Shown piece after piece: positions 1 to 8,955 of a stretch of 64,000 bases of DNA. Every line of letters starts with the position of its first letter. The first letter of the stretch is position 1. The stretch is taken from contig NZ_KB907504.1 in the NCBI RefSeq assembly GCF_000382065.1, forward strand, positions 1 to 64,000, read 5' to 3'. The translations under genes were made by a program, and so were the position numbers. The notes below the pieces were generated by a model. It was not told where the DNA came from. It worked only from the letters and a program-made list of their open reading frames with translations, and made no database searches. The stretch is from Stenotrophomonas hibiscicola ATCC 19867 (lineage in GTDB: Bacteria; Pseudomonadota; Gammaproteobacteria; Xanthomonadales; Xanthomonadaceae).

Positions 1-49
<49 letters not shown>

Positions 50-206
50 AAAACTACATGATCCGAAGATCAAAATTTAAAGCTGCAGATGATTGATGCT
101 GGCAACGTATCGCTTGCTTTAAAACAATTAATAGTTGCTTGATCAAACGTCTGCAAGATGGACAATCATCCTTCCTGCAGGCGCCTTCACAAGATACCTG
201 CGCATA

Positions 207-218
207 CTTTCAAAGATC
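207..218 (-). promoter_or_regulatory. boxA-like antitermination element in the rRNA leader
   Basis: On the minus strand this reads GATCTTTGAAAG, close to the bacterial boxA consensus TGCTCTTTAACA. It lies about 65 bases downstream of the rRNA promoter and about 160 bases before the 16S start, where an rRNA leader boxA is expected. NusB/NusE binding is inferred from the family; the match is partial. Confidence 0.5.
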
Positions 219-280
219 CGGGGAAGTGGCCTCAGCGCCGTTCCCGTGTGCTGCGAAGTTTCCTTCGTAGCGAGCCGCCC

Positions 281-308
281 ATTATGCCAGACTTTTTCAG
301 TCCGTCAA
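281..308 (-). promoter_or_regulatory. rRNA operon promoter (P1 type)
   Basis: Minus-strand TTGACG (-35, 303-308) and CATAAT (-10, 281-286) are separated by 16 bases. The -10 is followed by a GC-rich discriminator (GGGCGGCTCGC), typical of stringently controlled rRNA promoters. Transcription would start near 274, giving a leader of ~225 bases before 16S. No strongly AT-rich UP element is visible upstream. Confidence 0.8.
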
Positions 309-501
309 CACCTTCGTTCGATCATCTCGTTCGGCGGTGGTGGGCGCCCTGTTGTCGCTGAAGCCCCTTGGTGGCGACCCCTGCGACGGGGGAGGAGAAG
401 TATGTCCCCATTCCCATCATTTGTGAAGGGGGTGTGGCGATTTTTTTCACCGGATGTTGCATCTGTTCATGCGCCGCGCTGCGGTACGAACCCGTGAAGA
501 G

Positions 502-526
502 CAGCCGAGCGTGGGCTTGGCTCTAC
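502..526 (-). repeat. SMAG-type hairpin repeat (single copy)
   Basis: On the minus strand it begins GTAGAGCC and folds as GAGCCAAGCCCA/CGCTCGGCT-like arms. It matches the GTAG-headed repeats seen many times in this window. It sits between the tyrS terminator and the upstream side of the rRNA promoter. Confidence 0.75.
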
Positions 527-534
527 AAGAGCAT

Positions 535-566
535 AAGGAAGGGCCGGCTGGCGCCGGCCCTTCCTT
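535..566 (-). terminator. Terminator hairpin after tyrS
   Basis: A near-perfect inverted repeat with AAGGAAGGGCCGG and CCGGCCCTTCCTT arms and a 6-base loop starts 5 bases past the tyrS stop codon. A-rich and T-rich arm ends replace a long U tract. It also separates tyrS from the rRNA promoter. Confidence 0.75.
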
Positions 567-570
567 GATG

Positions 571-1782
571 TCAGGCAGCGATCAGGCGTACGCGGGCGAA
601 GGTGCGCTTGCCTACCTGCAGCAGGCCTTCGAAGCCCGGCTGCAGCACCTGCTGGCCGTCTTCGACCACTTCGCCATCCACCTTCACCGCACGCTCCTTG
701 AGCTTGCGGTTCGCTTCGGAGTTGCTCGGAGTCAGGCCGGCCGCGGTCAGCAACGCGGCGATGCGCAGGCCATCGGCCGGAATCGCCACCTCCTGCAGCG
801 GCAGCTGGGTGATGTCGCCCTGCCCGGTCACCGCCGCTTCCCAACCGGCGATCGCCTGTTCGGCCGCCGCGGCGTCATGGAAGCGGGTGGCCAGTTCACG
901 CGCCAGGCGCAGCTTGACCACGCGCGGGTTCAGGCCGCCATTGGCCACCTGCTCGCGCAGCTGCACGGCCTCGGCCTGGCTGATGTCGAAGGACAGCAGC
1001 TCGATCCAGCGCCACATCAGGGCGTCGTCCACCTTCATTGTCTTGGTGACGATGTCGATGGCCGGCTCGCTGATGCCAATGTAGTTGCCCAGCGACTTGG
1101 ACATCTTGTTGACGCCGTCCAGGCCTTCCAGCAGCGGCATGGTCAGCACCACCTGCGGCTTCTGGCCGTGGTGTTCCTGCAGGCCACGGCCCATCAGCAG
1201 GTTGAACTTCTGGTCGGTGCCGCCGAGTTCGACGTCGGCCTCCAGGGCCACCGAGTCGTAGCCCTGCACCAGCGGGTACAGGAACTCATGGATGGCGATG
1301 GACTGCTGGGCGGCATAGCGCTTGGCGAAATCGTCGCGCTCGAGCATGCGCGCCACGGTGTGCTGGCCGGCCAGACGGATCATGTCGGCCGCGCCCATCT
1401 TGCCGAACCACTCCGAGTTGAAGCGGACTTCGGTACGGCTGCGGTCCAGCACCTTGAAGACCTGCTCCTCGTAGGTGCGGGCGTTGGCCAGCACATCGTC
1501 GCGGCTGAGCGGCTTGCGGGTCAGGCTCTTGCCGGAAGGGTCGCCGATCATGCCGGTGAAGTCGCCGATCAGGAAAATGACCTGGTGGCCGAGGTCCTGG
1601 AACTGGCGCATCTTGTTCAGCAGCACCGTATGGCCCAGGTGCAGGTCGGGGGCGGTGGGGTCGAAGCCGGCCTTGATCCGTAGCGGGCGGCCTTCCTGCA
1701 GGCGCGCACGCAGATCCTCGAGCTTGAGGATCTCGTCGGCACCGCGGCCGATCAGGGCAAGGGCTTCTTCAATCGAGGACAC
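571..1782 (-). CDS. tyrS: Tyrosyl-tRNA synthetase
   Basis: This cytoplasmic class I aminoacyl-tRNA synthetase charges tRNA-Tyr with tyrosine. The 403-residue product has the HIGH-type signature HLGH at residues 48-51, the KMSKS loop near residue 230, and a C-terminal S4-like RNA-binding domain from about residue 340. Length fits the ~400-residue bacterial TyrRS group. The frame is open further upstream, but the start chosen is GTG at 1782, reading VSSIEEAL: it is preceded by GGGAG at good spacing and begins where family alignments normally begin. It is transcribed toward the rRNA operon and is divergent from the M23 peptidase gene. Confidence 0.95.
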   Translation of the reverse strand: MSSIEEALALIGRGADEILKLEDLRARLQEGRPLRIKAGFDPTAPDLHLGHTVLLNKMRQFQDLGHQVIFLIGDFTGMIGDPSGKSLTRKPLSRDDVLANARTYEEQVFKVLDRSRTEVRFNSEWFGKMGAADMIRLAGQHTVARMLERDDFAKRYAAQQSIAIHEFLYPLVQGYDSVALEADVELGGTDQKFNLLMGRGLQEHHGQKPQVVLTMPLLEGLDGVNKMSKSLGNYIGISEPAIDIVTKTMKVDDALMWRWIELLSFDISQAEAVQLREQVANGGLNPRVVKLRLARELATRFHDAAAAEQAIAGWEAAVTGQGDITQLPLQEVAIPADGLRIAALLTAAGLTPSNSEANRKLKERAVKVDGEVVEDGQQVLQPGFEGLLQVGKRTFARVRLIAA

Positions 1783-1872
1783 GTGACTACTCCCGGCAAC
1801 GCCGATTCTTGTGTGGGGTGTTAAAGCAAAGTTAACCCGATTGGCTTCACAAAAGCCAATGGGCACAAGGGT

Positions 1873-1901
1873 TTGACGCGCTTTTATCAGGTGTCTATGG
1901 T
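1873..1901 (+). promoter_or_regulatory. Sigma-70 type promoter for the M23 peptidase gene
   Basis: TTGACG (1873-1878) and TATGGT (1896-1901) are separated by exactly 17 bases and lie ~50 bases before the peptidase start. The -35 matches consensus at 5 of 6 positions and the -10 at 4 of 6. Inferred only from sequence. Confidence 0.6.
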
Positions 1902-1949
1902 AACCGGCGATCAGGCCCGCGCTCCCGGGCTGCAAGGAAAGAACCGCCG

Positions 1950-3422
1950 ATGCACAACTCCGAACAAGGGCGCGCACGCAAGCAGCGCTTCCAGGAACGC
2001 CTCCACGTCCTGCACGACAACGTCCTGCATCGGAAGCTCAGGCAACACCTTCCCGCGGCCTTCAATGAGCGCTGGACCCGCCGCCACTGGGTGCATGCCA
2101 GCCTGTTTGCCACCATCGGCGCCCTGGTGGCGACGATCGTGCCGGGCTTCTCGCACACCATCGACGCCCCCTTTGCCGACAGCCATACCAGCCTGGCACT
2201 GCCGTTGCCGCCGCTGACCATGGCCCGCCAGCAGCAGGTGCCGGGCGACAGCTGGCAGGTGCTGCGCGTGCAGCGTGGCCAGACCCTGAGCGACCTGTTC
2301 GACAAGGCCGGCATTCCGGCCACCACCCTGCACCGGGTACTGGACCACCCGGGGGCGCGCGAGGCGCTGACCAAGCTGCGCCCCGGTGCCGAGATAGCCT
2401 TCGACATGCCGCTGTCCGGCGACCTGCGCAGCATCCGTTTCGACCGCGATGCCGACAACCGGGTGGAACTGAGCCTGGTTGGCGATGACATCAAGGAGAA
2501 GGTGACCCGACGCGAGACCTCCACGCGCACCGTGGTCACCAGCGGCGAGATCACCAGTTCGCTGTATGCCGCGGCCCGGCGGGCCGGGCTGTCGCCCTCG
2601 GCGATCGCGACGATGACCGACGAGATCTTCAAGTACGACATCGACTTCTCCAAGGACCTGCAGCCGGGCGACCGCTTCAGCGTGGTGATGGATGAAACCT
2701 GGCGCGAAGGCGAGAAGGTGGACACCAGCAAGATCCTGGCGGCGACCTTCACCACCGGCGGCAAGACCTATTCCGGCTTCCGTTTCGACCGCAACGGCAA
2801 GGCCGAGTACTACGACATCAACGGCCGTTCGTTGAAGAAGAGCTTCATCCGCATGCCGATTCCGTTCGCGCGGCTGAGCTCGACCTTCGGCGCGCGCAAG
2901 CACCCGGTGCTGGGCAAGATGCGCATGCACAAGGGGGTGGACTACGCCGCGCGCACCGGCACCCCGATCATGGCCGCCGGCGACGCCCGCGTGCAGTTCG
3001 CCGGCGTGCAGCGCGGCTATGGCAACGTGGTGATCCTCGATCACGGCCGCGGCCATACCACCCTGTACGGGCACATGTCGCGCTTTGCGAACATCAAGAC
3101 CGGCCAGCGCGTGGCCCAGGGCACGGTGATCGGCTATGTCGGCTCGACCGGCCTGGCCACCGGCCCGCATCTGCACTACGAATTCCGCGTCAACGGCGAG
3201 CACCGCAATCCGCTGACCGTGACCATGCCGCCGCCGGAGCCGCTGAAGGGCGCCGAGCTGGTCGCCTTCCGCGCGCAGACCGCACCGGCGATGGCCCGCA
3301 TCCAGGGCATGGAGAAGCTGATCTACGCCGACGCCAGCCCGGCACCGACCAGCCGCGACGAGGCCGCCCCCGAGGTGGCCAGCGCCAAGGACAAGCAGGC
3401 GACCGGCCGCAAGCGCGGCTGA
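1950..3422 (+). CDS. M23-family peptidoglycan DD-metalloendopeptidase (MepM/OapA-like)
   Basis: This is probably a membrane-anchored cell-wall hydrolase that cuts peptide cross-links in the periplasm. Of 490 residues, a basic N-terminus is followed by one membrane segment (about 50-68), then an OapA/LysM-like region (about 95-150, [18 protein letters not shown]), a middle domain, and a C-terminal M23 domain. Zinc-site motifs are visible: HKGVD with the histidine near 327 and HLHYEF near 407. The architecture resembles E. coli MepM. It is followed by a strong terminator and then anmK, another peptidoglycan gene. Substrate cross-link type (D,D 4-3 expected) is inferred from the family. Confidence 0.9.
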   Translation: MHNSEQGRARKQRFQERLHVLHDNVLHRKLRQHLPAAFNERWTRRHWVHASLFATIGALVATIVPGFSHTIDAPFADSHTSLALPLPPLTMARQQQVPGDSWQVLRVQRGQTLSDLFDKAGIPATTLHRVLDHPGAREALTKLRPGAEIAFDMPLSGDLRSIRFDRDADNRVELSLVGDDIKEKVTRRETSTRTVVTSGEITSSLYAAARRAGLSPSAIATMTDEIFKYDIDFSKDLQPGDRFSVVMDETWREGEKVDTSKILAATFTTGGKTYSGFRFDRNGKAEYYDINGRSLKKSFIRMPIPFARLSSTFGARKHPVLGKMRMHKGVDYAARTGTPIMAAGDARVQFAGVQRGYGNVVILDHGRGHTTLYGHMSRFANIKTGQRVAQGTVIGYVGSTGLATGPHLHYEFRVNGEHRNPLTVTMPPPEPLKGAELVAFRAQTAPAMARIQGMEKLIYADASPAPTSRDEAAPEVASAKDKQATGRKRG

Positions 3423-3440
3423 ACCCCTGCGTTGACGAAG

Positions 3441-3478
3441 AAGGACGCGGCAGCCCAAGCTTGCCGCGTCCTTTTTTT
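3441..3478 (+). terminator. Rho-independent terminator after the M23 peptidase gene
   Basis: A GC-rich hairpin (AAGGACGCGGCA with TGCCGCGTCCTT) is followed by seven T residues. The T tract ends directly at the ATG chosen for anmK. Confidence 0.88.
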
Positions 3479-4615
3479 ATGCCCGCCATGAACACGACTG
3501 CCGACGCTGACGCCCCCCTGTACCTTGGCCTGATGTCGGGCACCAGCGCCGACGGCATCGATGCCGCGCTGGTGCAGTTCCCCGCTGGCGGAGGCTGCCG
3601 CTTCGTGCACGGGCTGACCGCCCGCTGGGAGCAGGTGCTGCGTGCGCGGCTGGTGGCGCTGGGTGAAGGCGGCCCGCTGGACTCGCTGGAGGAGCTCGGC
3701 GAGCTGGATGCGCGCATCGCGATCAACTTCGCCGAGTCGGCCAACCAGCTGCTGGCCGAAGCCGGCGTGGACCGCAGCCAGGTGCGCGCGATCGGCTCGC
3801 ACGGCCAGACCGTGCGCCACCGCCCGCTGGCCGATCCGGCGTTCACCGTGCAGCTGGGCGACGGCAACCGCATCGCCGAGCTGACCGGAATCACCACGGT
3901 GTCCGACTTCCGCCGCCGCGACCTGGCAGCCGGTGGCCATGGCGCACCGCTGATGCCGGCCTTTCACCTGGGCATGCTGGGCACCGCCGATGAGGACCGC
4001 GCGGTGCTCAACCTGGGCGGCATCGCCAACCTGACCCTGATCCCGCGCGAAGGTGCGGTGCGTGGCTTCGATACCGGCCCGGCCAACGCGTTGATGGATG
4101 CCTGGTGCCAGCGCCATACCGGCCGCACCTTTGATGCCGACGGCGCCTACGCCGCCAGCGGCGCGGTGGACGAGGGCCTGCTTGCCGGCTGGCGTTCGGA
4201 CCCGTGGTTCGCGCTGCCGCCGCCGAAGAGCACCGGGCGCGAGCAGTTCCACCTGACCTGGGCCGAGGCGCACATGGGGGAAGGCCAGTACGCCGCCGCC
4301 GATGTGCAGGCCACCCTGCTGGAGCTGACCGTGGCAACCGTGGCCGATGCGCTGCTGACGCAGCAGCCGCAGACCCGGCGCCTGCTGGTCTGTGGCGGCG
4401 GGGTACGCAACCGGCAGCTGATGACGCGCCTGGCGGCGCGGCTGCCGGGAGTGCAGGTGGAGTCCAGCGCGGTACACGGGCTGGACCCGGAATACGTGGA
4501 GGCGATGGGTTTTGCGTGGCTGGCGCAGCGGACCATGGAGGGACTGGCCGGCAACCTGCCGAGCGTGACCGGGGCCAAGGGGCCGCGGATCCTGGGGGCG
4601 ATCCACCTGGCGTGA
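3479..4615 (+). CDS. anmK: Anhydro-N-acetylmuramic acid kinase
   Basis: AnmK hydrolyses the 1,6-anhydro ring of anhydro-MurNAc and phosphorylates it to MurNAc-6-phosphate in the cytoplasmic peptidoglycan recycling pathway. The 378-residue product has the family N-terminal [13 protein letters not shown], then [15 protein letters not shown], and the catalytic-region motif GFDTGPAN; length is normal. ATG at 3479 or 3488 are both possible, and neither has a clear ribosome-binding site, because the terminator of the upstream gene lies immediately before. TTG at 3461 lies inside that terminator hairpin and is unlikely. The sugar substrate is delivered by AmpG, whose gene lies nearby on the other strand. 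Confidence 0.94.
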   Translation: MPAMNTTADADAPLYLGLMSGTSADGIDAALVQFPAGGGCRFVHGLTARWEQVLRARLVALGEGGPLDSLEELGELDARIAINFAESANQLLAEAGVDRSQVRAIGSHGQTVRHRPLADPAFTVQLGDGNRIAELTGITTVSDFRRRDLAAGGHGAPLMPAFHLGMLGTADEDRAVLNLGGIANLTLIPREGAVRGFDTGPANALMDAWCQRHTGRTFDADGAYAASGAVDEGLLAGWRSDPWFALPPPKSTGREQFHLTWAEAHMGEGQYAAADVQATLLELTVATVADALLTQQPQTRRLLVCGGGVRNRQLMTRLAARLPGVQVESSAVHGLDPEYVEAMGFAWLAQRTMEGLAGNLPSVTGAKGPRILGAIHLA

Positions 4616-4620
4616 GGTGG

Positions 4621-4676
4621 CGCCATACACGCATGGCGTGGCTCTACCGGGCAGCCGCGCGTGGGCTCGGCTCTAC
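4621..4676 (-). repeat. Two adjacent SMAG-type hairpin repeats
   Basis: One unit (4621-4647) contains CGCCAT/ATGGCG arms and the second (4652-4676) contains CAGCCG/CGGCT arms. Both end in CTCTAC, so they are head-to-tail. They fill the gap between convergent anmK and the small gene at 4695, where they could help end transcription. Confidence 0.75.
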
Positions 4677-4694
4677 AGCATTGCGGCGCGGCCG

Positions 4695-4925
4695 CTAATC
4701 GAAGCCCTGCCCTGCCGGCAGGGCCTGCAGGGCGGCGATGGCGTCGGAGAGTGCGTCCACTTCGGGATCGCCGAAGCCGGAGCGGACCTCCAGTTCACTG
4801 CTGAACAGGCCCTGCTCCAGCAAGGCGGCGCAGGTCTGTTCGTGAGTCCAGCCGCGGGCGACCGCGACGCGTTTGATGCGTTCCAGCAGCAGCGGGTCCA
4901 GGTCCCGCAGCACAACGTCGGCCAT
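4695..4925 (-). CDS. Small ribbon-helix-helix-like protein (orphan antitoxin-like)
   Basis: This 76-residue protein begins MADVVLRDLDPLLLERIKRV. A short beta strand (VVLRDLD) followed by two amphipathic helices (about 11-26 and 31-44) is the pattern of ribbon-helix-helix DNA-binding proteins such as FitA/Arc-type antitoxins. An acidic C-terminal tail (about 45-76) would be the usual partner-binding part. No toxin gene is adjacent: the neighbours are anmK and ampG. Start ATG at 4925 lies ~80 bases downstream of ampG on the same strand, so it may be co-transcribed with it. DNA binding is inferred, not shown. Confidence 0.72.
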   Translation of the reverse strand: MADVVLRDLDPLLLERIKRVAVARGWTHEQTCAALLEQGLFSSELEVRSGFGDPEVDALSDAIAALQALPAGQGFD

Positions 4926-5002
4926 GCTCGCTTCCCCGTTCGCAAGGCACCGCCCCCTCGGCGCGTCGGGGCGATGATCCCGCAGACCGGACGGGCAGGC
5001 AA

Positions 5003-6376
5003 TCAGGTCGAGCTGGCGGCCTGGCGACGACGCTGCTGCAGGATCAGCAGGGCGCACAGGATCACCACCGGGATCGCCACCAGCGCGGTACCGACGAAGA
5101 ACAGCGCGTAGCCTTCCAGCAGCGTCCGGCCTTGTGCGAGCGCCTGTACCGACCACCCCGAGAGCCCCTTGAGCGCCTTGCCGGGCATCGCGTAGAACGA
5201 GCTCAGCAGCGCGTACTGGGTTGCCGTGTATCCGATGCTGGTCAGGCTGGACATATAGGCGATCAGCGCCGTACCGGCGAAACCGCTGGCGAAGTTGTCG
5301 ATGGCCATGGCCACGGCGAAATGGGTTGTGTCCGGGCCGGAATAGGCCAGCCAGGCAAACGCCAGGTTGGAGGCCGGCCCCAGCACGGCGCCCACCATCA
5401 GCGCCGCCAGCACGCCCCAGCGCACCGAAACCAGGCCCGCCGCAGCAATGCCGACGAAGGTCGCGACCAGGCCCACCGAGCCACGCACGGCGCCCACGGT
5501 GTCCTCGTCCAGGCCGAGATCGACATAGAAGGGGTTGGCCATCGGCCCCATGACGAAGTCGGCCATGCGATAGATGCTGATGGCCACCAGGATCAGGATC
5601 GCGCCGCTGCGGTGTTCGCGGACGAAGGCGATGAACGGCCCGGCCACGGCGTCGAACAGACCGCGTGGCGTCCACAGCGAGGTCGCCTGTGCCTGCACGG
5701 CAGCCACTTCCCGCGCGGGCTCGCGGGCCATGAGCACGGCCACCACGCCAAGCGCCATCAGCACGGCCATGATCTCGTAGGAGACCTGCCAGCCGACACG
5801 GGCCGCGATGATCAGGATCAGCGCATCGGTGACCAGCAAGGCAGTGCGGTAGCCCAGCGCCGAGGATGAGGTCAGCAGGCCGAGCTGCTCGCTGTTGTCA
5901 GCGCTTTCGATGCGCCAGGCATCGATGACGATGTCCTGGGTGGCCGAAGCAAACGCCACGATCACGGCCATCACGCCGAATACGACGATGTGCTGCCAGT
6001 CGACACCCAGGAACTGGATCTGGCCGCCCTTGGGCTGGACCAGTGCCATGCCGACCAGCCCCACCACCACGACCAGCTGCGACAGCAGCATCCAGCCGCG
6101 GCGGCGGCCGAAACGACCGAACAGAGGCACGTCGGTCTTGTCGACGATCGGCGCCCACAGGAACTTCATGGTGTAGGCCAACCCGACCCATGACAGGAAA
6201 CCGATCGTGCTCAGCTCGATGCCTTCCTTGCGCATCCAGAAGCCGAGCGTGTTGCCCACCAGATAGATGGGCAGGCCCGAACTGAAACCGAGCAGCAGCA
6301 TCGCCAGCACCTTGCGCTGGCTCAGGTTGGACAACACCTGCTGCCACGGTCGGCGCGGCTTGGCGGCCTCGGTCAC
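5003..6376 (-). CDS. ampG: AmpG-type muropeptide permease (MFS)
   Basis: This inner-membrane permease imports GlcNAc-anhydroMurNAc muropeptides from the periplasm for recycling. It has 457 residues with about 12-14 hydrophobic segments. The N-terminal region (LLLGFSSGLPIYLVGNTLGFWM), the LWAPIVDKTDVP loop and GRRRGWML are hallmark AmpG motifs. Its start codon overlaps the xthA stop by 4 bases, implying translational coupling. Known for the species: an ampN-ampG operon is required for induction of the L1 and L2 beta-lactamases in S. maltophilia. That this gene is that ampG is a reasonable inference from family and operon shape. Confidence 0.9.
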   Translation of the reverse strand: MTEAAKPRRPWQQVLSNLSQRKVLAMLLLGFSSGLPIYLVGNTLGFWMRKEGIELSTIGFLSWVGLAYTMKFLWAPIVDKTDVPLFGRFGRRRGWMLLSQLVVVVGLVGMALVQPKGGQIQFLGVDWQHIVVFGVMAVIVAFASATQDIVIDAWRIESADNSEQLGLLTSSSALGYRTALLVTDALILIIAARVGWQVSYEIMAVLMALGVVAVLMAREPAREVAAVQAQATSLWTPRGLFDAVAGPFIAFVREHRSGAILILVAISIYRMADFVMGPMANPFYVDLGLDEDTVGAVRGSVGLVATFVGIAAAGLVSVRWGVLAALMVGAVLGPASNLAFAWLAYSGPDTTHFAVAMAIDNFASGFAGTALIAYMSSLTSIGYTATQYALLSSFYAMPGKALKGLSGWSVQALAQGRTLLEGYALFFVGTALVAIPVVILCALLILQQRRRQAASST

Positions 6377-7173
6377 AGGTCGTAGTCCACGGTGAACGGG
6401 GCGTGGTCGGAGAAGCGCTCGTCGCGGTAGATCGAACAGCTACGCAGTTTGTCGCGCAGGCCCGGGGTGATGAACTGGTAGTCGATACGCCAACCGACAT
6501 TGTTGGCACGGGCGGCGCCGCGGTTGCTCCACCAAGTGTAATCCTCGCCGGTGGGGTTGAGCAGGCGGTAGGCATCGGCCCAGCCACGGCCGGCGGCGAC
6601 ATCGGTGGCCTGGCCATGGTCGGCGCACAGGGCGTTGAGCCAGTCGCGCTCCTCCGGCAGGCAGCCGGAATTCTTCTGGTTGGACTTCCAGTTCTTGATG
6701 TCCAGCGCCGAACGCACGATGTTCCAGTCGCCGCACAGCACGTAGTCGCGGCCGCTGCGCGCCCACTCCTCCAGGATCGGCCGCAGCCATTCCATCACTT
6801 CGAACTTGAAGCCCTGGCGCAGGTCGCCCGAGCTGCCGGACGGGATGTAGAAGGAGACCACGCTGAGGTTGCCGTAGCGTGCCTCGATATAGCGGCCTTC
6901 GTCGTCGAACGGGGCCCAGCCCAGCGAGGTGATGACCTGGTCCGGTTCGCGCTTGCTGTAGATCGCCACGCCGCTGTAGCCCTTCTTGGTGATGGCATCG
7001 CGATAGAAGCAGTGGTGCCCGTCCGGACGGAACATCGGGTCGGTCAGCTGGTCTTCCTGGGCCTTGGTCTCCTGGATGCACAGGACGTCGGCGTCCTGGG
7101 CACGGAACCAGTCGAGGAAGCCCTTGGTCGCGGCGGAACGGATGCCATTGGCGTTGAAACTGATGATGCGCAT
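6373..7173 (-). CDS. xthA: Exodeoxyribonuclease III (AP endonuclease)
   Basis: This Mg-dependent endonuclease/exonuclease/phosphatase-fold enzyme acts in base excision repair, cutting at abasic sites. It has 266 residues. Motifs include FNANGIRSA at the N-terminus, CIQETKAQ with the metal-binding Glu near 35, CGDWNI mid-protein, and the C-terminal SDHAPFTVDY with the catalytic His. It is the first gene of an operon with ampG (4-base overlap) and divergent from pyrE, with ~160 bases between. It occupies the position called ampN in the published S. maltophilia ampN-ampG operon; identity with ampN is inference. Confidence 0.94.
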   Translation of the reverse strand: MRIISFNANGIRSAATKGFLDWFRAQDADVLCIQETKAQEDQLTDPMFRPDGHHCFYRDAITKKGYSGVAIYSKREPDQVITSLGWAPFDDEGRYIEARYGNLSVVSFYIPSGSSGDLRQGFKFEVMEWLRPILEEWARSGRDYVLCGDWNIVRSALDIKNWKSNQKNSGCLPEERDWLNALCADHGQATDVAAGRGWADAYRLLNPTGEDYTWWSNRGAARANNVGWRIDYQFITPGLRDKLRSCSIYRDERFSDHAPFTVDYDL

Positions 7174-7335
7174 GCAAGGGACCTACGACAGGAAACCGGG
7201 CAAGCATACCGGTTGCCCACGGGGCTGCGCAGTCTGCCCGGCCAGGCCGCGACGCCCTTCACACGGGTCCGGACGAGCGCGAAACGCCCAGCTGGATTAG
7301 GATTTGTGCTCCAAATGAAGATGAATCGAGTTTTG

Positions 7336-7995
7336 ATGAGCGACCACCGCCACCGTTTCCTGCAGCTGGCCCTGACCGCCGATGCCCTGCGCTTCGGCCA
7401 GTTCACCCTCAAGTCCGGCCGGCTGAGCCCCTATTTCTTCAATGCCGGTCGTTTCGACTCCGGCTCGCTGCTGTCGCAGCTCGGCGCCTGCTACGCCGAT
7501 GCCATCGATGCCAGCGGGATCAAGTACGACGTGGTGTTCGGCCCGGCCTACAAGGGCATTCCGCTGGCCACCGCGATGGCCTGCGAGCTGGCCCAGCGTG
7601 GCCGTGACCTGCCGCTGTCGTTCAACCGCAAGGAAGCCAAGGACCATGGCGAAGGCGGCCAGCTGATCGGCGCGGACATGAATGGCAAGCGCGTGCTGAT
7701 CGTCGATGACGTGATCACCGCCGGTACCGCGATCCGCGAAGCGCTGGGCATCATCCGCGCCGCCGGTGGCACCCCGGCCGGCATCGTGGTGGCGCTTGAC
7801 CGCCAGGAGATCGCTTCGGAAACCGATCGCCGTTCGGCGGCGCAGTCGGTGGCCGAGGAAGCCGGCATTCCGGTGATTGCCGTGGCATCGCTGGCCGATC
7901 TGCTTGATTTCGCCTCCGGCAACCCGGAACTTGTGGGTTACCGTCAGCCGCTGGAAGCCTACCGGGCCCAGTACGGCGTTCGTTCGATCCGCTGA
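7336..7995 (+). CDS. pyrE: Orotate phosphoribosyltransferase
   Basis: PyrE converts orotate and PRPP into orotidine-5'-phosphate in de novo pyrimidine synthesis. The product has 219 residues, with the substrate loop region FNRKEAKDHGEGG (about 100-112) and the PRPP-binding motif VLIVDDVITAGTA (about 122-134). Earlier in-frame ATGs exist (7315, 7321), but ATG at 7336 (MSDHRHRFLQ) gives the normal family N-terminus. It is divergent from xthA and followed 18 bases later by a secreted-protein gene on the same strand. Confidence 0.95.
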   Translation: MSDHRHRFLQLALTADALRFGQFTLKSGRLSPYFFNAGRFDSGSLLSQLGACYADAIDASGIKYDVVFGPAYKGIPLATAMACELAQRGRDLPLSFNRKEAKDHGEGGQLIGADMNGKRVLIVDDVITAGTAIREALGIIRAAGGTPAGIVVALDRQEIASETDRRSAAQSVAEEAGIPVIAVASLADLLDFASGNPELVGYRQPLEAYRAQYGVRSIR

Positions 7996-8013
7996 CCGAC
8001 CAGGGGAAAGGTC

Positions 8014-8676
8014 ATGTCCCGAGTTCCTGCTGTTCTCCTTGCCGGCCTGCTGCTGGCCATGCCGTTCACGCTGCCGGCGCAGTCGCGGGGTGTCGACAAG
8101 GTGGAGAAGAAGCTGTACTGCTGGAACGAGGGCAAGGAGCGGATCTGCAGTGATTCGCTGCCGGCCGATGCGGTCAATCACGCCCGCGAAGAGTTCAACG
8201 CGAAGAGCGGCCTGCGCAATGCGCAGGTCCAGCGCGCGTTGACCGACGAAGAGCGTGCCGCCGCCAGCACGGTGGCCGCGCAGCAGCAGCTGGACCTGAT
8301 GGCTGCGCAGACCCGCCAGCGCACCGAGCAGGCGATGCTGACCACCTATGGCAGCGAGGACGACCTGCGCCGGGTGTTCGCCGAACGCCAGGAAGTGCTG
8401 GACAACAACCTGAAGACAGCCGAGTACAACGTCACCAGCCTGCGCGAATCGCTGGTGGCGCTGCTGTCGGCCGCCGGTGACCGCGAACTGGCCGGTGGCA
8501 AGGTGGCCGACAAGCAGGCCGAGGCGATCCGCCAGCGGCATGTGCAGCTGCAGGCGCAGCAGCGCCTGCAGGCCGGGTTCCTGCAGCAGCAGCAGGCGTT
8601 GAAGGCCGAAATTGAAAGCACCCTGCAGCGCTATCGCGAGCTGAAGGGCGTGGCGCCGGCTGCCCCGGCAGGCTGA
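8014..8676 (+). CDS. Predicted periplasmic coiled-coil protein with DUF4124-like N-terminus
   Basis: The 220-residue product starts with a signal peptide (about 1-22, ending PAQS). The segment LYCWNEGKERICSDSLP with its two cysteines resembles the DUF4124 signature. The remainder is mostly charged helix rich in Ala, Gln and Glu (about 65-205), likely coiled coil. It has a good ribosome-binding site (AGGGGAAAGG) and follows pyrE by 18 bases. Function is unknown. Confidence 0.8.
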   Translation: MSRVPAVLLAGLLLAMPFTLPAQSRGVDKVEKKLYCWNEGKERICSDSLPADAVNHAREEFNAKSGLRNAQVQRALTDEERAAASTVAAQQQLDLMAAQTRQRTEQAMLTTYGSEDDLRRVFAERQEVLDNNLKTAEYNVTSLRESLVALLSAAGDRELAGGKVADKQAEAIRQRHVQLQAQQRLQAGFLQQQQALKAEIESTLQRYRELKGVAPAAPAG

Positions 8677-8742
8677 CGACGCTCCTGCCGCCGGGCATGG
8701 CCCGGCGCTACCCGTGGCCGGGTTACGGGTTGGCCCACGGAA

Positions 8743-8769
8743 TTTATGCACTCTTTACGCGTCGGCCCG
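8743..8769 (+). promoter_or_regulatory. Candidate KdpE-binding site upstream of kdpF
   Basis: TTTATGCACTCTTTACGC followed by GTCGGCCCG closely resembles the E. coli KdpE site as I recall it (T-rich double half-site TTTATAC/TTTTACA followed by CCCCGCCCG). It lies ~80 bases before kdpF in an otherwise GC-rich 174-base gap. A TTTATG-like -10 occurs near 8788. KdpE is encoded at the end of this operon, so autoregulation is plausible. No experiment is implied. Confidence 0.5.
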
Positions 8770-8850
8770 GTCCGGCGCGTAGTGCGTTTATGGGCGGCAG
8801 GACGACGATGGCGGCCTGAGGTGGAGGGGTTCCACCAGGACGCTATTGCA

Positions 8851-8943
8851 ATGTCCCCCTGGCTGTCGTTGTTGTGTGGCGTGCTGGTGCTGGTCGCCGC
8901 CGCCTATCTTCTTTATGTCGTGCTGCGGCCCGAGTCGTTCTGA
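8851..8943 (+). CDS. kdpF: K(+)-transporting ATPase small subunit KdpF
   Basis: This 30-residue single-span membrane peptide (MSPWLSLLCGVLVLVAAAYLLYVVLRPESF) sits directly before kdpA. It has the size, hydrophobicity and C-terminal LRPE(R/S)F pattern of KdpF, which stabilises the KdpABC complex. An AGGA ribosome-binding site lies upstream. The gene is easily missed because of its length. Confidence 0.92.
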   Translation: MSPWLSLLCGVLVLVAAAYLLYVVLRPESF

Positions 8944-8955
8944 GCGGAGCCGGCC

